From contig CP032931.1 of the NCBI GenBank assembly GCA_003666485.1, forward strand, positions 2,480,001 to 2,544,000: a stretch of 64,000 nt of DNA. Reading direction: 5' to 3'. Positions 58,431 to 64,000 of the stretch are shown one piece after another (positions within the stretch are counted from its first letter, which is position 1; every line of letters begins with the position of its first letter). The translations under genes and the position numbers were made by a program. The DNA comes from Levilactobacillus brevis (GTDB lineage: Bacteria; Bacillota; Bacilli; Lactobacillales; Lactobacillaceae). The notes beneath the pieces were generated by a model. The model was not told where the DNA came from and made no database searches. It was given only the letters and a program-made list of their open reading frames with translations.

Positions 58431-58460
58431 TTACCCTATTCAGCCAATTTCTGTTATACT
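58431..58460 (+). promoter_or_regulatory. Promoter of the antitoxin RNA
   Basis: TTACCC and TATACT with an 18-bp spacer. It predicts transcription from about 58467, which is the first base of a 13-bp repeat shared with the toxin gene. Confidence 0.65.
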
Positions 58461-58466
58461 GATGTT

Positions 58467-58533
58467 GCGAAAAACGAAGTAATATTGATTACACCAAAGC
58501 CCCTGACTATCGCAAGTAGTCAGGGGCTTTTTT
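58467..58533 (+). ncRNA. Candidate antisense antitoxin RNA (RNA II of an Fst/par-type locus)
   Basis: A transcript of about 67 nt would run from the promoter at 58455-58460 to the hairpin terminator at 58498-58533. Its 5' end (GCGAAAAACGAAG, 58467-58479) is identical to 58650-58662. That site is the complement of the toxin mRNA over codons 3-7. The two RNAs are convergent and share the terminator. This matches the known par design, where RNA II pairs with the toxin message through repeats and the terminator stem. Confidence 0.75.
58498..58533. terminator. Shared bidirectional terminator of the toxin-antitoxin locus
   Basis: Stem AGCCCCTGACTA/TAGTCAGGGGCT with loop TCGCAAG, followed by T6 on the plus strand. 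Confidence 0.9.
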
Positions 58534-58582
58534 ATACGTCTATGTAACTAAACGGGTGGGTTAGATGTTGCCTAATACTGTT

Positions 58583-58669
58583 TTACTTGTGGCGTCTACG
58601 GTCTAACCAGTCCGTAAACAGGGCTACTAGGAGTCCAACCGCAAGCGGGGCGAAAAACGAAGCGAACAT
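58583..58669 (-). CDS. Fst/Lpt-family type I toxin peptide, 28 aa
   Basis: The peptide begins MFASFFAPLAVGLLVALFTD and ends WLDRRRHK: a single membrane helix with an APL-VG core and a charged tail, as in the Fst and Lpt toxins of Gram-positive par loci. These toxins insert into the membrane when not repressed by antisense RNA. GGGGAGGTG lies 7 bp before the ATG. A promoter TTGCAA-17-GATAAT sits at 58717-58745, giving a leader of about 40 nt in which CCCAC...GTGGG can mask the ribosome binding site. The predicted mRNA of about 210 nt ends at the shared terminator. It probably stabilises the adjoining mobile island. Confidence 0.85.
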   Translation of the reverse strand: MFASFFAPLAVGLLVALFTDWLDRRRHK

Positions 58670-58716
58670 TTACTACACCTCCCCACTGTTGCTAGTGTGG
58701 GTTGGGCAACTCCTCT

Positions 58717-58745
58717 ATTATCCAGTAAGCGTACAATGATTGCAA
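58717..58745 (-). promoter_or_regulatory. Toxin gene promoter
   Basis: Minus-strand TTGCAA (-35) and GATAAT (-10) with exact 17-bp spacing. The start point is predicted near 58710. Confidence 0.7.
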
Positions 58746-58915
58746 CGCGCAACGATTGCAGTGCAACGGTAACGTTACTTATCAATGGGAGATTCTGACC
58801 ACGATCATCCCACTTTAAATTTACTAGTCACTTGCCGGGTAGGGCGACACTTTCAATTCAGAAACATCTCTAGCCTCTTTAATGACCTAGCATTTCCAAT
58901 CATCCGAACGCTCCA

Positions 58916-58975
58916 AAATGTTGGCAAATGTTGGTATATTCTAACATCAAAAACGTTAACAAATGTTAGCATTTC
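58916..58975. repeat. Ten-bp-spaced repeat pairs
   Basis: GTTGGCAAATGTTGG and GTTAACAAATGTTAG are each a pentamer repeated after exactly one helical turn. An inverted CTAACAT lies between them. They sit in a non-coding stretch. Confidence 0.6.
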
Positions 58976-59085
58976 CTAGGTCCCAAAACCTTATCAATTG
59001 TCAGCATTACAACTCACCCAAACCTTGTAAAACCTTAGCAATTAATAGCAATCATTCATTGCACTCTGCTTATCCCGTAGCGACG

Positions 59086-59250
59086 CCCTTTTTTAAAGAC
59101 TGCAATATCTGCAAAAATCCTTTTAGGGTGTCAGAAATGTCAGGATAATTCTCTTTTTTAGGGCGTCGCAAATGTCGGGATGGTTATCTTTTTTAGGGCC
59201 TCCACAATCTCCACATTTCCCTTTAGGGTGTCCGATATATCCGAATAGCG
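59086..59250. repeat. Five-unit array: T-rich/AGGG box plus doubled pentamer
   Basis: Five units 31-35 bp apart each have a (C)TTTTTTAGGG-like box followed by a five-base word given twice, 9 bp apart: CTGCA, GTCAG, GTCG(C/G), CTCCA, (G/A)TCCG. The box is conserved while the word differs between units. Minus-strand reading gives DI-D-LKK-like hendecads, but the frame is broken between units, so a decayed coiled-coil gene is possible. Confidence 0.65.
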
Positions 59251-59398
59251 TTCCTTTTCATTGGTAACGTTCCCTTTGCAAAACAACCCACAAATGCTGC
59301 TATATCAATAAATCACTTAGAATTTTGTGTTGTGTTTATTTCCCAAAAAGTTATATCTATTTTAGAACGCTCCGATCCATAACCTTGCTGGCAAGAAA

Positions 59399-59438
59399 GA
59401 TGTTAAGTTATGTTAAGCTATGTCAAGTTTTGTCAGGT
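59399..59438. repeat. Four 10-bp direct repeats
   Basis: ATGTTAAGTT, ATGTTAAGCT, ATGTCAAGTT and TTGTCAGGTC follow each other without spacers, on the same face of the helix, like iterons or operator arrays. Confidence 0.7.
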
Positions 59439-59577
59439 CGTTCATTCTATGTTCACTGTTTAACTGGCAGGTTTTAGCAGGTAGTAGAATCACGCAACTT
59501 TAGCAATTATGATACAATGACTGTGTTAGGTTAATTTGGTGAGAGACTGCTGCCGGGCGGTTTTTTCAAAACAATAT

Positions 59578-59637
59578 AGAAGCCATCTCGTCTAATACTC
59601 ATGGTATACTTACCAATGAGGGGCGGGGTGGCTTCTT
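59578..59637. repeat. 60-bp dyad
   Basis: AGAAGCCA and TGGCTTCT enclose CTCATGGTA/TACCAATGAG. An extended -10 (TGATACAAT, 59511-59518) and a short hairpin with T6 (59546-59567) lie just upstream, so a short transcript may run into this region. Confidence 0.5.
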
Positions 59638-59663
59638 ACTTTCGGGCCGTTAAAGCGGCTCTT

Positions 59664-60089
59664 TTATTTTGGATATTTTTCTACCTGTTGCAACATAGCA
59701 TACGCTGCCTGTCGTTGTTTCGCCGTACTATCCGGATCATGTAATACTTGGTTAGCAACGCTACGGATTACCTGACCGTCCACTACCCACCCTTCGTTTG
59801 TTTTAAGAAAATGCTTGTCGTTGAATCCCTCATACATGGGGTACAACTGCTTCAACTCCGCTACGGTATCCGGATCACAATCATCTTGCGAATCCTCGTT
59901 AAGACCGTTAGCAATCCCTGTATCAATTGCTTTTTGAGTTGGGGAGCCATCCTCGTTCAACATCCCCTTTTGAACCATGATCCGGTAAATCTGTGCCTTA
60001 ACGTCGTTCACTTTATCCGGCTTGATTGTCCCGGCCTGTGCAGCGACCTTATAGGCATCTTCCACTAGCTGTGGGTAAACAATTCTCAT
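59664..60089 (-). CDS. Phage-type hypothetical protein, 141 aa
   Basis: I do not recognise the family. From the ATG at 60089 (MRIVYPQLVEDAY; GGAGG 8 bp upstream), the protein is soluble, acidic and helical, with a central linker rich in Asp and a C-terminal helical part (KQRQAAYAMLQQVEKYPK). It is the most downstream gene of the minus-strand island operon, close behind smaller phage-like genes. A structural or regulatory role cannot be told from sequence. Confidence 0.65.
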   Translation of the reverse strand: MRIVYPQLVEDAYKVAAQAGTIKPDKVNDVKAQIYRIMVQKGMLNEDGSPTQKAIDTGIANGLNEDSQDDCDPDTVAELKQLYPMYEGFNDKHFLKTNEGWVVDGQVIRSVANQVLHDPDSTAKQRQAAYAMLQQVEKYPK

Positions 60090-60094
60090 CAGCC

Positions 60095-60223
60095 TCACCT
60101 CCACTTAAAACTGCTCCAATACCATAACAACATCATGTTTATCCGGTTTCCACCCCCGCTAACCGGGTTAATTCCGTTAGACACCGGGACCAACGTAACT
60201 GATACGCGTAAAATTGCGCACAT
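60095..60223 (-). CDS. Possible 42-aa coupled small protein
   Basis: The ATG shares one base with the stop of the upstream gene (TGATG) and the frame ends at the ribosome binding site of the next gene. Such packing is common in phage operons. It has a hydrophobic C-terminal stretch (MMLLWYWSSF). Without homologues, coding remains doubtful. Confidence 0.35.
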   Translation of the reverse strand: MCAILRVSVTLVPVSNGINPVSGGGNRINMMLLWYWSSFKWR

Positions 60224-60540
60224 CACTTGTCGCCAATTAACTCAACCATTAGTTGCCAACCATGTTCATCCATATACTGGGGATGTTGCTTCGCAAAACG
60301 TGAAATCCGCTCGCTATTCTTAACCTGGTGCCAACGGATCCGATGTACCCGCCGCCGTAGTAATTTAATCCGCAATTTTAACCACGGTCGCGGTACACTG
60401 CCGGTATTGCTTACCCTAGTCAGGCGGTCAATGGCTGCATCCACGGCATTCAACTGCCTAACAACACGCTGCTGGTGTCTAAACATACAGGCAAGTTGCT
60501 GGCTTTCTTTAGTTTTAGCTGACACTTTCAGCACCCCCAT
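60223..60540 (-). CDS. Small basic phage-type protein
   Basis: About 105 residues from MGVLKVSAKTK, very rich in Arg, Lys and Gln (RHQQRVVRQLNAVDAAIDRL, LKLRIKLLRRRVHRIRWHQ) and helical, suggesting nucleic-acid binding. The start overlaps the end of the HTH gene by about 25 bp. Alternative ATG codons lie 6-18 bp upstream. No family is recognised. Confidence 0.55.
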   Translation of the reverse strand: MGVLKVSAKTKESQQLACMFRHQQRVVRQLNAVDAAIDRLTRVSNTGSVPRPWLKLRIKLLRRRVHRIRWHQVKNSERISRFAKQHPQYMDEHGWQLMVELIGDK

Positions 60541-60883
60541 CCCCATCCATTGGGGCAATCACTGGCTTTAGGTTGGCCTTCCAATTAACTAGGTCGGCCT
60601 TCTGAATGGCCGTTAGGCGGATATTCATGCTATTAATCTGGTGTTTATAGCCAGCGATACCAATTTGCCGCTCTTCCTCAGTAGTGGCAATAAATACACC
60701 GTTGTTTCGGCCACGCAACGCCACGATAGGGACACCGTACACATTGACCAGATTACTAATAGACTCCCGTACGGCCCGAATGGTTAAACCAGTTAGCTTG
60801 CCAATATCATCCGTACTAGCGGGGCTTTCCCCACCAATGGGGATGGCATTCAATACATCATGTTCGATCATACTTGGTTTCAT
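60515..60883 (-). CDS. Helix-turn-helix protein of the island
   Basis: 122 residues. Residues 5-65 look like a winged helix (HDVLNAIPIGGESPASTDDIGK, LTGLTIRAVRESISNLVNVYG, FIATTEEERQIG). The rest is helical. Similar small HTH proteins occur beside the primase-helicase modules of LAB phages and satellites. It lies directly downstream of the iteron region, so it may act on the origin or on transcription through it. The start has only a weak ribosome binding site. Confidence 0.65.
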   Translation of the reverse strand: MKPSMIEHDVLNAIPIGGESPASTDDIGKLTGLTIRAVRESISNLVNVYGVPIVALRGRNNGVFIATTEEERQIGIAGYKHQINSMNIRLTAIQKADLVNWKANLKPVIAPMDGDGGAESVS

Positions 60884-60953
60884 GTTTCGTCACTCGCTTT
60901 CTCCCCCTCGGTTAAGCTGAGGGATTTTATTTTTTCTAAGTGTTAACGTAAAT

Positions 60954-61139
60954 ACCTGTGTATCCCGTGTTAGTGTGTAGAACGTCGCTATATCAACATT
61001 CTTAGCGTTGACTACCTGTGTTAATCCCGTGTACACCCGTGTTATTCCTACACAGGTATACACACGTTGTACACGGGTTAGCTACTCCTAAAAGCCTTTA
61101 ATACCGGGGCTATACACACCTACACAGGTAACACAGGTA
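60954..61139. other. Iteron-rich putative replication origin
   Basis: Nine copies of a 9-10 bp word, TAACAC(A/G)GGT or its complement ACC(T/C)GTGTTA, occur in both orientations: 60954, 60963, 61014, 61025 and 61035 forward-like; 61049, 61070, 61121 and 61130 inverted. The stretch is non-coding and lies immediately downstream of the primase-helicase module. This is where phage satellites and related elements keep the origin bound by their Rep protein. Confidence 0.75.
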
Positions 61140-61152
61140 TTTTAGAGATTTA

Positions 61153-61627
61153 TTATTTTCGGTGGTAACCTCGTTGCCGCTTTCCAGAAATAACTACATT
61201 GGAACGATAGCCCCATCCATCCTCATTATCCATAATCAACTTCAAGCGCTTAGCATCCCGGTTAAGCTGGCCGGAAAAGAAACTGTCCACTTGCTTGTTA
61301 AAAACTACGGCAAGTATCTCAGTCGTTGAGGTTTTCTGTAATGGCTCTCGCTTGTCAGTCAGCTTGCCATCAAGCCACTTGGCAACGGCCTCATTACCAC
61401 CGTCAACCATCCGGGTAAAGTAGCTATGCTTCACGCTGAGACTTAACTCATCCCAATTAGTAGGTACCATCATCCTTAGATAATCCTCTACCGCGTCTTT
61501 CATGGGATTAATCGCTTGGGCACCCTGCTGGTACTGCTTGGCTTCACGCAACGTCTCACGGTCAAAATACAAAGGTTCCTCGTTGTCATACCAGCTTTTA
61601 GCCTCCAATAATATCTGTTGAATATCA
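61153..61627 (-). pseudogene. VirE-type helicase gene, 3' fragment
   Basis: The C-terminal part of the island helicase (from about DIQQILLEAKSWYDNEEPLYF) continues the protein interrupted at 62970. The two halves join in frame once the IS and one copy of the 8-bp duplication are removed. An internal ATG allows a 151-residue frame, but without the ATPase core it should be inactive. It ends just before the iteron region. Confidence 0.88.
61620..61627. repeat. Target-site duplication, left copy
   Basis: GAATATCA, repeated at 62970-62977 on the other side of the insertion sequence. Confidence 0.9.
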
Positions 61628-62969
61628 GAGAGCGTAAAATATCTTGTGTAAATGCATAAAAGATTTCTGAATTGTATAGAAATAGGGAATGCCTTCCCTT
61701 ATGATATTTAGTAACCACAGAAAACATCACAGGAGGCATTCCCCATGAATGAACTTACCACAGAAATTATCGCTGCACTAGCCCAAAAGCAAGATTTGGA
61801 CGAAATTTTTCGGCAACATTTGGAAACGGCCATCAATGATTTAATGCACGAGGAACTTTCATCGTTCCTCGGTTATGAACCCTACGACCGCCAAGGTTTT
61901 AACAGCGGCAATTCACGCAATGGGCATTATCTGCGAACCTTTAAAACTAAGTATGGGGAACTAAACTTGAAGGTTCCACGCGACCGAAATGGCATCTTTA
62001 ATACGCAAACTATTCCAAGCTATCAACGCCAAACGGATGGTTTAGAAGCCACGGTTGTCCAGCTCTACGAAAAAGGGATTACCACTAGTGAGATCGCGGA
62101 TTTGATTGAGAAAATGTATGGCGCTCATTACACACCACAAACGGTTTCAAACCTCACGAAGGTCGTTGACCAACAGGTCAACGCCTTCAAGACGCGCCCT
62201 CTAGCGAGCCGTTACGCAGTCATTTATGTGGACGCAACATACTTACCTCTGCGCCGGGACTCAGTGGCTAAAGAAGCCGTGCATATCGCCATTGGCATTC
62301 GACCAAATGGGATGAAAGAGGTCCTAGCATATCAAGTCGCTCCAACTGAATCCAGTACCGTTTGGGAAGAACTTCTCGTGGACATCCAGCAGCGTGGTGT
62401 AAAAGAAGTCCTCTTATTCGTGGCCGATGGCTTAGTCGGCCTTACCAACACAATTGGTGACCACTTCCCTAAGGCTAAGCTCCAGCAGTGCCTGGTCCAC
62501 GTCAGCCGGAACATTGAAGCTCACGTTCGAACTAAGGACCGACAAGAGGCCCTTAACGACTTCAAACTGATCCATCAAGCAGCTACCATGGACGACGCAA
62601 GACAAGCTTTAGCTGACTTCATAGACAAGTGGCAAAAGACGTATCAAAGAGTAACGGGCAAGCTAGAAAATAATCCTCATCTCTTGACCTGTTTCACGTT
62701 TCCAGCTGCGATACGCAGTAGCATCTACAGCACAAATCTCATTGAGTCGTTCAACAAGAAGCTAAAACGGCAGACAAAGAAGAAAGAACAATTTCCAAAT
62801 GAACCAGCACTAGAACGAGTTCTGGTCACAGTTATTCGTGACTACAACGGCCAAAATTTTGAGCGAACGCATCGAGGTTTCAAGCAAATTCAGGATACGT
62901 TAGAATCCATGTATTAGAAGCTAGCTAATGGGAGAGGACTTCCATTTACACAAAAAATTTGACACTTCC
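61628..62969 (+). mobile_element. IS256-family insertion sequence
   Basis: 1342 bp bounded by imperfect inverted repeats. The last 27 bp at each end agree at 20 positions and share TTGTGTAAATG. It carries one transposase gene and is flanked by the 8-bp duplication GAATATCA, as expected for the family. The intact ends and gene suggest a recent insertion. Confidence 0.93.
61745..62917 (+). CDS. IS256-family transposase
   Basis: 390 residues, complete. DDE residues are visible in VIYVDATYLPL, LLFVADGLVGL and STNLIESFNKKLKR; the EPYDRQGFNSGNSRNGHY N-terminal segment is typical of mutator-type transposases. ACAGGAGGCATTCCCC precedes the ATG. It catalyses cut-and-paste or copy-out transposition of the element that splits the helicase gene. 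Confidence 0.95.
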   Translation: MNELTTEIIAALAQKQDLDEIFRQHLETAINDLMHEELSSFLGYEPYDRQGFNSGNSRNGHYLRTFKTKYGELNLKVPRDRNGIFNTQTIPSYQRQTDGLEATVVQLYEKGITTSEIADLIEKMYGAHYTPQTVSNLTKVVDQQVNAFKTRPLASRYAVIYVDATYLPLRRDSVAKEAVHIAIGIRPNGMKEVLAYQVAPTESSTVWEELLVDIQQRGVKEVLLFVADGLVGLTNTIGDHFPKAKLQQCLVHVSRNIEAHVRTKDRQEALNDFKLIHQAATMDDARQALADFIDKWQKTYQRVTGKLENNPHLLTCFTFPAAIRSSIYSTNLIESFNKKLKRQTKKKEQFPNEPALERVLVTVIRDYNGQNFERTHRGFKQIQDTLESMY

Positions 62970-62977
62970 GAATATCA
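62970..62977. repeat. Target-site duplication, right copy
   Basis: GAATATCA, identical to 61620-61627. Confidence 0.9.
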
Positions 62978-63903
62978 TGATCGTTAGCTTTCCAAGGACT
63001 CTTAATAGCTTTTGTCACACCACAGCGAATGGGATAAAACCGGCGTTCACCGGTAGCATCCTTTAAATAGTCCTGCTGATTAGTGGTGCCAATAAAGACG
63101 TTCTTACGTGGGTGCCTAGTGGCTACGCGCCCATAACTGTTGCGGTAGTAATCCGAAACGGCACTGGTAAAATTCTTGATACCCTCAATATCCGTTTTCT
63201 TCATGGCTGAAAGCTCCGCAATTTCAATCACCCAACTACCAATTAGCTGCTGGTAATCATCCTTGTGTTTACCCATGCCTTTCATTGAGTCATTGAAGTA
63301 ATCCGGTGCCAGTAACCCCACTGTGGTACTTTTGCCTAACCCTTGCGGCCCTTCCAGTATGGGGATGATCTCAAACTTACAGCCGGGATGATAGACCCTA
63401 GCAATTGCCCCGGTTAACCACTTACGCGTAACCATTCGGGTATAGTGATTGTCGGCAGCTCCTAGGTAATCAATAAAGAAACTCTCCGCACGGGGCTTAC
63501 CATCCCACTTACCGCCTTTCATAATCCGCTCTTTCATAGGATTAACGGTGTGTTTCATGGCCGTGGTAACCAGCGCGTCTAACATATTATCCTTTGAGAA
63601 AGTAATGTTATAGGCACGATCCAAGTAAGCTCTTAGTAATGAGTCGTCGGCATCCACCCATGTTCCACGCTTAAAGCCGATTGCCTTACAGTCATGCCGT
63701 TTAAAAACTTGGTCGGTAAACTCATCAAATGCCAGCAATCCCTTTAACTTGGGGTCGTTATCTAAATACACACAGATATTAAAGATGCTTTTCTTAATAC
63801 CGCCATTAGTGGTTAATCTCAGCTCACTCTTCCAGTCGGACTTAGAGGCCGCTTCGATTTTCTTATCCCGATTAGCTGCTAACCGTTTAGCTTCTTCATC
63901 CAC
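62970..63903 (-). pseudogene. VirE-type helicase gene, 5' fragment interrupted by the IS
   Basis: It starts at GTG 63903 (GAGGTGATAGT upstream), 9 bp after the primase stop. The VirE/D5-like ATPase core has Walker A GPQGLGKSTTVG, Walker B-like SWVIEIAELSAMKK and the NVFIGTTNQQDYL sensor segment. The reading frame enters the IS at the target duplication and ends after 19 foreign residues. In LAB phages and satellites this protein unwinds DNA for element replication. Its disruption should prevent autonomous replication. Confidence 0.9.
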
Positions 63904-63912
63904 ACTATCACC

Positions 63913-64000
63913 TCACAATCGCTTCAAAACTGACTTAAATATCTGATTGACCTCACTACTTGGCAGTGGCGTGTCTAAATGGTCGTTGGCAACTTGCAAC
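63913..64000 (-). CDS. 3' end of the island primase gene (cut by window edge)
   Basis: The last 28 codons of an upstream gene are visible. They read LQVANDHLDTPLPSSEVNQI and then FKSVLKRL before TGA. The motif N-x-x-L-x-x-PL-x-x-x-EV-x-x-I resembles the primase C-terminal (PriCT) domain of phage primase-polymerases. Its place directly before the VirE helicase supports this call. The catalytic part lies outside the window. Confidence 0.65.
   Translation of the reverse strand, partial: LQVANDHLDTPLPSSEVNQIFKSVLKRL

Noticed and set aside
59086-59250. CRISPR-like or guide array
   Set aside because: The units are too short (31-35 bp) and too degenerate, the variable part is only five bases, and no effector gene is near.

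Overview
The window looks like a chromosomal segment of a lactic acid bacterium of the family Lactobacillaceae, most likely a moderate-GC heterofermentative lineage close to Levilactobacillus brevis. The evidence is the LAB-type gene order (mbl, murA and a DUF1146 gene beside the atp operon, then upp, glyA, sua5, prmC, prfA, tdk), AGGAGG-type ribosome binding sites, the tmRNA tag peptide AKNDKNSYALAA, and a Ddl with the Phe signature of D-Ala-D-Lac ligases. The species is inferred, not proven.

Region 1 (1-36 kb) is mostly housekeeping and mostly on the minus strand. It holds a truncated gdpD-like gene, ddl, a DUF2785 gene, an SPFH gene, a wall-elongation cluster (mbl, yidD, DUF2969, rodA, lipoyl-H protein), the murA/DUF1146 pair, the complete F1Fo ATPase operon atpBEFHAGDC, upp, glyA, sua5, prmC, prfA and tdk. 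The divergent murT-gatD pair amidates lipid II. A serine hydrolase and a heterodimeric ABC exporter follow. The gaps between these operons hold about 14 copies, plus remnants, of a roughly 190-bp multi-branched element: one long outer stem enclosing three hairpins, found in both orientations. Its stems differ between copies by compensatory changes while the hairpin loops stay conserved. A second family (two copies) and a possible third have similar architecture.

Region 2 (36-57 kb) is envelope and signalling. It contains a GGDEF gene frameshifted in a G7 run exactly at its GGEEF motif, next to a divergent EAL gene. It also has a zinc-ribbon/DUF805 protein that appears to start at CTG, an L-type-lectin/WxL surface protein, two divergent tRNA genes (Glu-CTC, Gln-CTG) with an orphan tyrosine integrase, and a small OB-fold-like gene whose promoter carries a perfect LexA box between -35 and -10. 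Four small secreted proteins follow, one of them a metzincin-like protein that has lost HExxH. Then come yfhO, pgi, a GlcU-type sugar transporter, an RlmI-like methyltransferase and an OmpR-family two-component system.

Region 3 (57.8-64 kb) starts with ssrA (tmRNA). Downstream lies a lower-GC mobile island, probably a prophage or phage satellite integrated at the ssrA 3' end. It carries an Fst/par-type type I toxin-antitoxin locus with recognisable promoters, antisense RNA, 13-bp direct repeat and terminator. It also has several clusters of helical-turn-spaced direct repeats, small phage-type genes, an iteron-rich putative origin, and a primase/VirE-helicase module whose helicase gene is split by an IS256-family insertion with an 8-bp target duplication. 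The island runs off the right edge.
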